Shown here: in pieces, positions 1 through 5,148 of the stretch | Numbering within the stretch: position 1 is the first letter of the stretch | Layout: each line of letters starts with the position of its first letter | NCBI GenBank assembly: GCA_946006895.1 | Contig: CAMFZO010000117.1 | Location: forward strand, 1-5,148 | Length of the DNA: 5,148 bases | Source of the DNA: an uncultured Clostridia bacterium | GTDB lineage: Bacteria > Bacillota > Clostridia > Oscillospirales > Oscillospiraceae | Direction of reading: 5' to 3' | Position numbers and translations under genes: made by a program | Notes under the pieces: model-generated | Database searches by the model: none | Told to the model about the DNA's origin: nothing | The model's input: the letters and a program-made list of their open reading frames with translations, nothing else

Positions 1-1593
1 GATGGTATCGCCGACCTTGACCACTTCTTCCGGGCTCTTGATACGGCCCCAGGACAGCTCGGAGATATGGACCATGCCGTCCACGCCGCCGATGTCTACG
101 AAAGCGCCGTAGCTGGTCATGGACTTGACGGTGCCGGTGTACTTCTTGCCGACCTCGATCTCGCTCCAGATTTTCTCAATGGCAGCCTTGCGTGCTTCGC
201 GGTTGATGTCGCGGATAGAGCCGACGACTCTGCGGCGGGCACGGTTGAATTCGGTGATCCGCAGCTTCACGGTCTGGCCCTTCAGCTCGGACAGGTCGCC
301 GCCCTTGGCAATGCCGGTCTGGGAGGCGGGGATAAACACGCGGACACCCTTCACATTGGCGACGACGCCGCCCTTGTTCTCTTCGGTGATGACGCCTTCC
401 ACAGGAGTTTTCTCCTCGCAGGCCTTTTCCACATCGTCCCAAACCTTTATGCCCTCGAGCTTCTTACGGCTGAGCTGGACGGTGCCTTCCTGATCGTTGA
501 CGCGGACGACAAAAACCTCGATCTCGTCGCCGACCTTCAGGACATCCTCGGGTTTTACGCTGGGGTCTGCGCTGACTTCGTCATACGGGATGTAGCCGGC
601 GTGCTTCGTGCCCAGATCGATCTGGACTTCGGTGGAACCGATGGCGGTAACGGTACCAAAAACCTTATCTCCTGTATTTAAAGTCTTGATGGAGTTTTCG
701 AGCATTGCTTCAAAGCTCTCCTCTGCAACAGCATCAACAGTATTGTTCATTTCGCTCATAGTCTGATAGACCTCCTTTATAATCCACGCAGGTGTCGAAG
801 CACCCGCTGTGATGCCAATGGTATCAAAGCAACGGTATGTCGCAGGGTCCAGCTCGTCGGCGCTGTCCACCAGCGCTACGTTGGCGCAATGCTCTGCGCA
901 GATATGAGCCAGACGTCCCGTGTTGGAGCTGTTACGGTCGCCCACAACGATCATCGCCCGGCAGTATTCGGCCATTTTCGCCGCTTCAGCCTGCCTGTTC
1001 TCGGTTGCTCTGCATATTGTATCAAAGATTTCGTGATTTGTACACACTTTTTTTATGATTTTCTTGCAGGAATCCCATAAAAATTGCGTACTTGTCGTCT
1101 GAGACACCAACGTCACGGGCTGATCACGGTGTTCCGGCGACAAATTCAGCCAATTTTCCAGCGCTTCTGCGTCGGGAAAGACCAGTGGATGCTCACACCA
1201 ACCGGCAATGGCCTCCACCTCGGGATGGGTCGGCGTGCCGATGATAATGGGCTGCCGCCCGGCTTTCTCCGCTTTGGCAACAAGGCCGTGGATGCGCTTG
1301 ACCGAGGGGCAGGTTGCGTCGATGACATCCACATCCATTTGCTGCAGAGCCTCATAGATCCTGCGGGGGATTCCGTGGGAACGGATGACTACGGTGCTTC
1401 CCGCCGGGATCTCGTCGAGTGATGTGACGACCCGGACGCCCTGAGTATCAAAGCGACCTACCAGATGGCGGTTATGGGCAATGGGGCCGAGGGTCACGGT
1501 GGGCTTCCCGGAGGCAATGGCCTCCTCCACCAGATCTACGGCGCGGTTGACGCCGTAGCAAAAGCCGGCGGTCTTTGCAAGGTGGATATTCAC
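1..1593 (-). CDS. ispH: Bifunctional 4-hydroxy-3-methylbut-2-enyl diphosphate reductase (IspH) / S1 RNA-binding protein, 3' end cut by window
   Basis: I translated this by hand as 531 uninterrupted codons running off the left edge. Residues 1-278 are IspH, the [4Fe-4S] enzyme that turns HMBPP into IPP and DMAPP at the end of the MEP pathway. The three cluster cysteines are present: C12 (FCYGV), C95 (DATCP) and C194 (TICRAT). So are substrate-site residues H40, H73 (SHGIP), H123 and E125 (THPE), S222-x-N224 and S266 (GASTP). An acidic linker (about 279-305) leads to S1 OB-fold repeats at about 307-378, 396-463 and 483 onward, the third cut at the edge. Known fusions of this kind are longer, so a further 100 or so residues probably lie outside. 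The start is GTG at 1593, sharing GTGA with the plsC stop, with GGGAG 7 bases upstream. Fusion proteins of this type are annotated in Clostridia; whether the S1 part acts on ribosomes here is inferred. It is the last visible gene of the cmk-plsC-ispH operon. Confidence 0.96.
   Translation of the reverse strand, partial: MNIHLAKTAGFCYGVNRAVDLVEEAIASGKPTVTLGPIAHNRHLVGRFDTQGVRVVTSLDEIPAGSTVVIRSHGIPRRIYEALQQMDVDVIDATCPSVKRIHGLVAKAEKAGRQPIIIGTPTHPEVEAIAGWCEHPLVFPDAEALENWLNLSPEHRDQPVTLVSQTTSTQFLWDSCKKIIKKVCTNHEIFDTICRATENRQAEAAKMAEYCRAMIVVGDRNSSNTGRLAHICAEHCANVALVDSADELDPATYRCFDTIGITAGASTPAWIIKEVYQTMSEMNNTVDAVAEESFEAMLENSIKTLNTGDKVFGTVTAIGSTEVQIDLGTKHAGYIPYDEVSADPSVKPEDVLKVGDEIEVFVVRVNDQEGTVQLSRKKLEGIKVWDDVEKACEEKTPVEGVITEENKGGVVANVKGVRVFIPASQTGIAKGGDLSELKGQTVKLRITEFNRARRRVVGSIRDINREARKAAIEKIWSEIEVGKKYTGTVKSMTSYGAFVDIGGVDGMVHISELSWGRIKSPEEVVKVGDTI
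757..778 (-). promoter_or_regulatory. Internal ribosome binding site and in-frame ATG at the IspH/S1 junction
   Basis: Reading the minus strand, AAAGGAGGT lies at 778-770 and an in-frame ATG at 759-757, with 11 bases between GGAGG and the ATG. This matches the anti-Shine-Dalgarno sequence better than the site in front of the GTG start of the whole gene. The ATG is residue 279, directly after the last IspH core residues (GASTP at 264-268) and before the first S1 fold. A product starting here would read MSEMNNTVDAVAEE and continue into the S1 repeats. The spacing is slightly long. The same bases encode Lys-Glu-Val of the IspH C-terminus, so codon choice alone could create the motif. That it initiates translation is inference. 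Confidence 0.5.
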
Positions 1594-2195
1594 TGCGTTT
1601 CTCCCAGACTGTAGATATTGCGGAGCAATTCCGCCGAGAGCTGCTCCAATTCCTGCGGGGTAGCCTTTCTGCCCTCGGTTTCGGGCATATAGGGCGTACC
1701 AAAAATCAGGCGGATGGGATGGAACAGCTTCTTTTCCTTGGTCAGATAGACCGGAAGCACAGGCACGTTACTGCGGGTGGCGATGAGGATCGCGCCGCTG
1801 TGTGGCTCAGACTTCTTGCCCTTGCGGATACGGGTGCCCTCCGGGAAGATCACCAGCTTGTCTCCATCCCGCACGGTCTTCATGGCGGTTTTAATGGCGG
1901 CGATGTCATTGGTCGAACGGTCGACAGGAAAAGCACCCAGCTTACGGTAGAGCCAACCCAGCACCGGCAGCTTCAAAAGCTCCATCTTTGCCATGGTGCG
2001 CGGCAAATTGTCCAGATTTGCGCCGATAATCACCCAAATGGGGTCGGAAAATGAGCTGTGGTTACAGCAGAAGATCACAGGGCCGTCGGGAATATTTCCT
2101 CTGCCTGACACGTGGACGACGGGATGTCCCAGGTGCATAAAGCCCCACAAAAAGGCACGGATGATGCGGTAAGTACGGCGAGAAAACATTTTCAT
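1590..2195 (-). CDS. plsC: 1-acyl-sn-glycerol-3-phosphate acyltransferase (PlsC/LPLAT family)
   Basis: This 201-residue protein belongs to the PlsC family, which acylates lysophosphatidic acid at the sn-2 position to give phosphatidic acid, the precursor of membrane phospholipids. The catalytic HX4D motif is NHSSFSD (H46, D51). The second block is PVDRS (90-94), the glycerol-phosphate-binding block FPEGTR is at 117-122, and the fourth block is VPVLPVYL (144-151). A hydrophobic N-terminal stretch (about 11-30) fits monotopic membrane attachment. The length is typical of compact Firmicutes members. The ATG start shares ATGA with the cmk stop, and the TGA stop shares GTGA with ispH, so translation is probably coupled on both sides. 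A second in-frame ATG two codons on (MKM) is possible. Acyl donor (acyl-ACP or acyl-CoA) and strict sn-2 specificity cannot be read from the sequence. Confidence 0.93.
   Translation of the reverse strand: MKMFSRRTYRIIRAFLWGFMHLGHPVVHVSGRGNIPDGPVIFCCNHSSFSDPIWVIIGANLDNLPRTMAKMELLKLPVLGWLYRKLGAFPVDRSTNDIAAIKTAMKTVRDGDKLVIFPEGTRIRKGKKSEPHSGAILIATRSNVPVLPVYLTKEKKLFHPIRLIFGTPYMPETEGRKATPQELEQLSAELLRNIYSLGETQ
1601..1605 (-). promoter_or_regulatory. Ribosome binding site for ispH/S1 (decides the GTG start)
   Basis: GGGAG at 1605-1601 on the minus strand lies 7 bases before the GTG at 1593, inside the 3' end of plsC. It supports GTG as the start, and the translation from there (MNIHLAKTAGFCYGV) matches the usual IspH N-terminus, with the first cluster cysteine at residue 12. 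There is no ATG in the region that would keep this N-terminus. Confidence 0.7.
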
Positions 2196-2872
2196 AGGCC
2201 GGTCTTCTTTCGGATAAGATTCAAAATGGCGTCGACGCTCTCCTCCAGGCTCAGCTCGGAGGTGTCCAGCAGGACCGCGTCATCGGCCTGGCGCAGAGGC
2301 GCTGCCTTGCGGTGGGTGTCGCGGTAGTCGCGTTCCTTAATATCCCGCAAGACTTCCTCATAGGTCGCGGCGCGGTTTTGTGCCTGCAATTCCAGCAGGC
2401 GGCGTTTAGCACGGACCTCCGGCGAGGCAGAAAGAAAGATTTTTACGTCAGCGTTGGGCAGCACCACGGTGCCGATATCCCGGCCGTCCATAATGACGCT
2501 GTGGGTCCTGGCGGTGTCACGCTGGGTCTCCATCAGGAAAGCCCGCACTACGGGCAGCGCCGCGACCTTGGAGGCACCGTCGGAGACCTCGGGCTTCCGT
2601 ATCTCCGCAGTCACGTCACAGCCGTTGAGGATCAAATGCTGTATGCCCTCCTGCCAGGACAACTCGACTCTGAGCTCCGGCAGCAGCGCGGCAACGGCAT
2701 CTCCGTCCTCCGGCGAAAGGCCCCTGGACAGGGCCGCATAGGCTACCGTGCGGTAGATGGCGCCGGTGTCCACATATACAAAGTTCAGCGCTTGTGCGGC
2801 GCGGCGGGCCATGGTGCTTTTGCCTGCACCGGCCGGTCCGTCTATGGCAACGCTGTAACATTTCTGATCCAT
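2192..2872 (-). CDS. cmk: Cytidylate kinase
   Basis: This enzyme moves the gamma-phosphate of ATP to CMP or dCMP, feeding nucleotide pools and recycling the CMP released in phospholipid synthesis. The 226-residue protein is normal for the short bacterial form. The P-loop GPAGAGKST is at 12-20, the VDTGAIYR motif at 34-41, the SDGASKVAALPVVR region at 97-110, GRDIGT at 130-135, and the lid motif RDYRDTHRKAAPL at 181-193. The frame stays open upstream to an ATG at 2983, but I chose the ATG at 2872. It has AGGAG at 2883-2879 with 6 bases of spacing, gives the expected N-terminus (MDQKCYSVAIDGPAG), and lies downstream of a promoter whose predicted start point would exclude 2983. The stop overlaps the plsC start by 4 bases. 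It is the first gene of the operon. Confidence 0.96.
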   Translation of the reverse strand: MDQKCYSVAIDGPAGAGKSTMARRAAQALNFVYVDTGAIYRTVAYAALSRGLSPEDGDAVAALLPELRVELSWQEGIQHLILNGCDVTAEIRKPEVSDGASKVAALPVVRAFLMETQRDTARTHSVIMDGRDIGTVVLPNADVKIFLSASPEVRAKRRLLELQAQNRAATYEEVLRDIKERDYRDTHRKAAPLRQADDAVLLDTSELSLEESVDAILNLIRKKTGL

Positions 2873-2884
2873 ATCTAACTCCTG
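2873..2884 (-). promoter_or_regulatory. Ribosome binding site of cmk
   Basis: AGGAG at 2883-2879 on the minus strand, followed by TTAGAT and then ATG at 2872, is near-ideal in match and spacing. It sets the cmk start at 2872 rather than at the longer reading from 2983, which has no comparable site. Confidence 0.85.
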
Positions 2885-2910
2885 CTTGGAACCGGAATTA
2901 TAATCTGCAA

Positions 2911-2929
2911 GGGAAATCATACGATTCCC
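2911..2929 (-). other. Small hairpin in the cmk leader
   Basis: On the minus strand GGGAATC (2929-2923), loop GTAT (2922-2919) and GATTTCCC (2918-2911) can fold into a 7-bp stem with one bulged U. It lies between the predicted transcription start and the cmk ribosome binding site, about 27 bases before the site. No run of U follows, so it does not look like an intrinsic terminator. It could stabilise the leader or bind a regulator; nothing in the sequence tells which, and a stem this short can arise by chance. Confidence 0.35.
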
Positions 2930-2990
2930 TGTTCTGGCACGAATTGAAAGGTAATCCGATTCATAACGTTTCAAATTGCACAACGGCTAT

Positions 2991-3019
2991 ATTATACCGT
3001 TTCTTCCCCGGAATTGCAA
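2991..3019 (-). promoter_or_regulatory. Predicted sigma-A promoter for cmk-plsC-ispH/S1
   Basis: On the minus strand the -35 box is TTGCAA (3019-3014, 4 of 6 to consensus), the spacer is exactly 17 bases, and the -10 box is TATAAT (2996-2991, 6 of 6). The predicted start point is near 2984, giving a leader of about 112 bases before cmk. The -35 and spacer lie in the last codons of the flavoprotein gene, and the -10 covers its TAA stop (2994-2992). This is the best promoter I see in the window. A second TATAAT at 2902-2897 has no -35 at usable spacing. The intergenic stretch holds nothing else clear apart from the hairpin, and no terminator. Confidence 0.65.
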
Positions 3020-4257
3020 GCGTTTTCTTGAACGGCCGCAGCCGCCGCGTAGGCCGTCGACCAGGCGATCTGCAGATTGAAGCCGCCGGTATAGGCGTCA
3101 CAGTCCAGCAGCTCCCCTGCAAAATACAGGTCCTTAACCAGCTTGGACTCCATGGTCTTGGGGTCGACCTCTTTCACCTGGATGCCGCCCCGGGTGATGA
3201 TGGCCTCCTCCACCGGACGGGTGCCGGAAATGGGGATCGGAAAGCGCTTTGTCTGCTCCAACAGGGCGCGGCGCTGCTGCTTGGTCAGGCAGTTTGCCTG
3301 CATGACCGGGTCGATCTCACAGCGGCGGAGAATCACAGGGATCAGCGAGTGGGGAAACAGGTCCGCCAGAGCGTTTTCCATGGAACGGTTGGCATATTGC
3401 GACAGGTCACGCAGAAGGCGGCTGTCCAGCTTTGGCTCATCCAGGGCCGGTTTCAGGTCCAGCAAAACGGTATAGCGCTCCCCTGCCTTAAAATGGGCCG
3501 AGGCAGACAGTGCCATAGGTCCGGAGAGGCCGAAATGGGTAAACAGCAGCTCGCCAAAGTCACGATAGACGGTCTTTCCCTTGCTGTCCAGCAGCCGAAG
3601 CTCCGTGTTGCGCAGGGACAGACCCTGCATCTGCGCGCAGTCATTGTCGCTTTCCAGAGGAACCAGAGAGCCTGTGGGTGGGACGATTGTATGACCGACG
3701 CTCCGGGCCAAAGCATAGCCGTCGCCGGTGGAGCCGGTCAGCGGATAGGACGCGCCTCCGGTACACAGGATCACCCGACGGCAGGAAATGACGCCCCGGT
3801 CGGTCTTTACGCCGGCAATGCGGCCCTCCTGAACAAACAGTCCCGTAGCCGCAGCCTGCCGGCGCTCCACTTTGTAACGCTTGAGGCACCGGTCCAAAGC
3901 GGCGATTACGTCGGCAGAACGGTCAGATACGGGAAAGACGCGGTTGCCCCGCTCGATCTTCAGCGGGCAGCCGTTTTCTTCAAAAAACGCCATCACCCGC
4001 TCCGGCGGGAAACCGCTGACACTGCTGTAGAGAAACCGCGGGTTGCGCGGCACATTCTTCAGCACCTCCTCGGCAGAGCAGGCGTTGGTCACATTGCAGC
4101 GGCCCTTTCCTGTAATGGCCAGTTTTTTTCCAAGACGGTCGTTTTTTTCTATCAGCAGGACCCGCAGGCCGCTTTTCGCGCACTGAACGGCGGCGAACAT
4201 TCCGGCAGCGCCGCCGCCGATGACGACAACGTCATTCATCATCTGTTTCATAGACAT
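2992..4257 (-). CDS. HI0933/YhiN-family FAD-dependent oxidoreductase (aminoacetone oxidase-like)
   Basis: This 421-residue flavoprotein has an N-terminal Rossmann FAD site, VVIGGGAAGM (11-20), with the ribose-binding acid E37 in LLIEKND. Family hallmarks follow: GKGRCNVTN (50-58), LCTGGASYPLTGSTGDGY (164-181), FTHFGLSGP (239-247), ITRGG (354-358) and the long C-terminal FAD-binding block LYFAGELLDCDAYTGG (377-392) continuing into FNLQIAWSTA. The length fits the family. Databases often name these proteins aminoacetone oxidase-like. As I recall, E. coli YhiN was reported as a 23S rRNA dihydrouridine synthase (RdsA), so an rRNA-modifying role is possible; the substrate here is unknown. The start is uncertain: ATGs lie at 4257, 4251, 4242 and 4239, all overlapping the end of the regulator gene. 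I kept 4257 because GGAGGAG (4280-4274) is closest to it, though 16 bases away; translation may be coupled. The stop lies inside the cmk promoter. Confidence 0.9.
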   Translation of the reverse strand: MSMKQMMNDVVVIGGGAAGMFAAVQCAKSGLRVLLIEKNDRLGKKLAITGKGRCNVTNACSAEEVLKNVPRNPRFLYSSVSGFPPERVMAFFEENGCPLKIERGNRVFPVSDRSADVIAALDRCLKRYKVERRQAAATGLFVQEGRIAGVKTDRGVISCRRVILCTGGASYPLTGSTGDGYALARSVGHTIVPPTGSLVPLESDNDCAQMQGLSLRNTELRLLDSKGKTVYRDFGELLFTHFGLSGPMALSASAHFKAGERYTVLLDLKPALDEPKLDSRLLRDLSQYANRSMENALADLFPHSLIPVILRRCEIDPVMQANCLTKQQRRALLEQTKRFPIPISGTRPVEEAIITRGGIQVKEVDPKTMESKLVKDLYFAGELLDCDAYTGGFNLQIAWSTAYAAAAAVQENACNSGEETV

Positions 4258-5095
4258 GATACAGGTCCCATATCTCCTCCAATTTATTGAACAGCAGCGT
4301 AGTTTCCAGCTTTCTGCGCTCAGCTACGGCGACAATCAGCGCGTTGATGACGCTCATGGGCGCGATCAGGGAGTCAACCAGGGAAACCATGTCGCTTTTC
4401 GCCTCCAGCAGGAAATCTGCGTGGGCTGCCAGGGGTGAGGCGTTGCAGTCCGTCAGGGCAATGGTCTTTGCGCCGCCGTTGTGGCCGTACTTCATGGCCT
4501 GCACCGCGACGGAGGAATAGCGCGGAAAGCTGATGCCCACCAAAGCGTCCCGGGGCGAAATGCGGGCGATCTGCTCGAAGACCTCGCTGGCGGAGGCCGA
4601 CGTGATCAGGCGCACGTCCTCAAACATATATTTCAAATAAAAGCAGAGGAAGGATGACAGGGCGGAAGAGGAACGCACACCCAGAATGTAAATGGTATGG
4701 GCGTTCAGCAGGGCCTCCACCGCACCGGCAAAGGCGTCGCGGTCGATCTTCTCGCCGGTGGTGCGGATGCGCTCCATATCCGCCTGCAGCACGGAATTCA
4801 GCACATCCTCCTGGCGCAGCCGCTTGGTTCCAAGCTCCATCCGCTGCACCGAGGTCAGGCGGTTGAGGACCATGCCCTGCAGCGCTTTCTGCATCTCCGG
4901 ATAGCCGTCGTAGCCAAGCTGGGTGGCAAAGCGTACCACGGTCGATTCCGACACCTGAACGTTATTGCCCAAATCGCGTGCCGTCTGGAAGGCGGCCTTA
5001 TCGTAGGAATCGAGAATATAGGCGGCGATCCGCCGCTGCCCCTTGGAAAAGGAGTTCATTTTATTTTGTATACAGGCCAAAATATCGGCAGTCAT
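4232..5095 (-). CDS. MurR/RpiR-family transcriptional regulator (HTH + SIS domains)
   Basis: This 287-residue protein has the two-part layout of the RpiR family. The N-terminal HTH_6 domain covers about 1-77, with the recognition region TARDLGNNVQVSESTVVRFATQLGY at about 38-62 and the typical tail YPEMQKAL (65-72). A linker (about 78-128) leads to a sugar-isomerase (SIS) fold at about 132-260, with IYILGVRSSS (135-144), the serine-rich SASASEVF (166-173) and LVGISFPRYSS (185-195). Family members sense phosphosugars, often amino sugars, through the SIS domain and repress or activate catabolic genes. No sugar gene is visible nearby; the upstream neighbour is lost at the contig end. The ATG at 5095 has AAGGAGGG just upstream. 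The gene end overlaps the flavoprotein start by 26 bases or fewer, suggesting shared transcription. The ligand and target are not readable from this window. Confidence 0.92.
   Translation of the reverse strand: MTADILACIQNKMNSFSKGQRRIAAYILDSYDKAAFQTARDLGNNVQVSESTVVRFATQLGYDGYPEMQKALQGMVLNRLTSVQRMELGTKRLRQEDVLNSVLQADMERIRTTGEKIDRDAFAGAVEALLNAHTIYILGVRSSSALSSFLCFYLKYMFEDVRLITSASASEVFEQIARISPRDALVGISFPRYSSVAVQAMKYGHNGGAKTIALTDCNASPLAAHADFLLEAKSDMVSLVDSLIAPMSVINALIVAVAERRKLETTLLFNKLEEIWDLYHVYETDDE
4274..4280 (-). promoter_or_regulatory. GGAGGAG, candidate ribosome binding site for the flavoprotein gene, poorly spaced
   Basis: GGAGGAG at 4280-4274 on the minus strand lies in the last codons of the regulator gene. 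It is 16 bases before the ATG at 4257, too far for a standard site, and further from the other three candidate ATGs. It is 2 bases before another ATG (4271) that opens a 7-codon reading, MGPVSCL, in the third frame, ending at 4248 across the flavoprotein start region. The site may work through coupling or be chance. Confidence 0.35.
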
Positions 5096-5101
5096 TATGT
5101 A

Positions 5102-5109
5102 CCCTCCTT
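5102..5109 (-). promoter_or_regulatory. Ribosome binding site of the RpiR-type regulator
   Basis: AAGGAGGG at 5109-5102 on the minus strand ends 6 bases before the ATG at 5095. Match and spacing are strong and fix the start. The promoter is not visible because genomic sequence stops at 5110. Confidence 0.85.
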
Positions 5110-5110
5110 A

Positions 5111-5148
5111 CTGTCTCTTATACACATCTGACGCTGCCGACGAAGGCT
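5111..5148. other. Nextera sequencing adapter left at the contig end (not genomic)
   Basis: Bases 5111-5129 are CTGTCTCTTATACACATCT, the 19-base Tn5 mosaic end used in Nextera libraries. Bases 5130-5143 are GACGCTGCCGACGA, the rest of the reverse-complemented read-1 adapter. The last five bases, AGGCT, match the start of the reverse complement of i5 index S508 (CTAAGCCT) as I remember it. The adapter and index order is what read-through of a short library insert gives. Genomic sequence therefore ends at 5110. The segment carries no gene. Confidence 0.98.

Noticed and set aside
67..681. A 204-codon plus-strand open reading opposite the S1 domains.
   Set aside because: It is in the same codon register antisense to ispH/S1 and ends where the sense strand has a TTA leucine codon. 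The minus strand is unmistakably S1.
1..1593. Suspicion of a frameshift in ispH/S1, because the segment is long and has no closing stop in the window.
   Set aside because: Codon-by-codon reading gives 531 residues in one frame with every IspH and S1 landmark in order. The stop is simply outside the window.
1575..2878. Plus-strand open readings of 159 codons (1575-2054) and 188 codons (2312-2878) opposite plsC and cmk.
   Set aside because: Both are codon-register antisense shadows of the two enzymes, and their translations show no recognisable domain.
2897..2902. A second minus-strand TATAAT as an alternative cmk promoter.
   Set aside because: No -35-like hexamer at 16 to 19 bases upstream and no extended -10 TGn; a start here would leave almost no leader before the ribosome binding site.
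2873..2983. A longer cmk start at 2983 that would add 37 residues.
   Set aside because: The added part has no family match, no good ribosome binding site, and begins at or before the predicted transcription start. The ATG at 2872 has an ideal site and the standard N-terminus.
2794..4290. A 498-codon plus-strand open reading opposite the flavoprotein gene and part of cmk.
   Set aside because: Opposite the flavoprotein gene its codons are the exact reverse complement of that gene's codons. Stops in that register appear only where the sense strand uses TTA, CTA or TCA, which GC-rich genes avoid. The translation shows no recognisable family, while the minus strand encodes clear motifs.
4697..5131. 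A 144-codon plus-strand open reading opposite the regulator gene.
   Set aside because: It is an antisense shadow whose end and stop lie in the sequencing adapter.
5111..5148. The terminal Tn5 mosaic end as a genuine transposon end.
   Set aside because: The mosaic end is a synthetic hyperactive hybrid, and it is followed by adapter and index bases rather than transposon sequence.

Overview
The window is a 5,148-base contig end from what looks like a GC-rich Clostridia member (Firmicutes). Oscillospirales-like gut bacteria are the best guess. The main pointers are the fused IspH / ribosomal protein S1 gene, a fusion known mainly from Clostridia and relatives, the order cmk-plsC-ispH/S1, strong AGGAGG-type ribosome binding sites and GC-rich codon use. 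The lineage is inferred from gene content, not from a marker search.

All five real genes are on the minus strand, so transcription runs right to left. In that order: (1) a MurR/RpiR-type regulator with an HTH and a SIS domain (5095-4232); (2) an HI0933/YhiN-family flavoprotein (4257-2992) whose start overlaps the regulator's end; (3) a leader of about 119 bases with a good sigma-A-type promoter whose -10 box covers the flavoprotein stop codon; (4) cytidylate kinase cmk (2872-2192); (5) a PlsC-type acyltransferase (2195-1590); (6) IspH fused to S1 domains (1593 to beyond base 1). The cmk/plsC and plsC/ispH junctions are 4-base start/stop overlaps (ATGA and GTGA), which points to one translationally coupled operon. 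It would link CMP/dCMP phosphorylation, phosphatidic acid synthesis, the last step of the MEP isoprenoid pathway and mRNA binding during translation. The regulator and flavoprotein may form a second unit that reads through, since no terminator is visible between the two units.

Two items stand out. Inside the IspH-S1 frame, exactly at the domain junction, there is a near-perfect Shine-Dalgarno sequence (778-770) followed by an in-frame ATG (759). The gene could therefore yield both the fusion and a free S1-like protein. Separately, the last 38 bases (5111-5148) are not genomic: they are the Nextera transposase mosaic end, the read-1 adapter and what looks like the start of an i5 index, left in the assembly. 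True genomic sequence ends at 5110. There are no RNA genes, mobile elements, CRISPR arrays or clear terminators. Every long plus-strand open stretch is a codon-register antisense shadow of a real gene.
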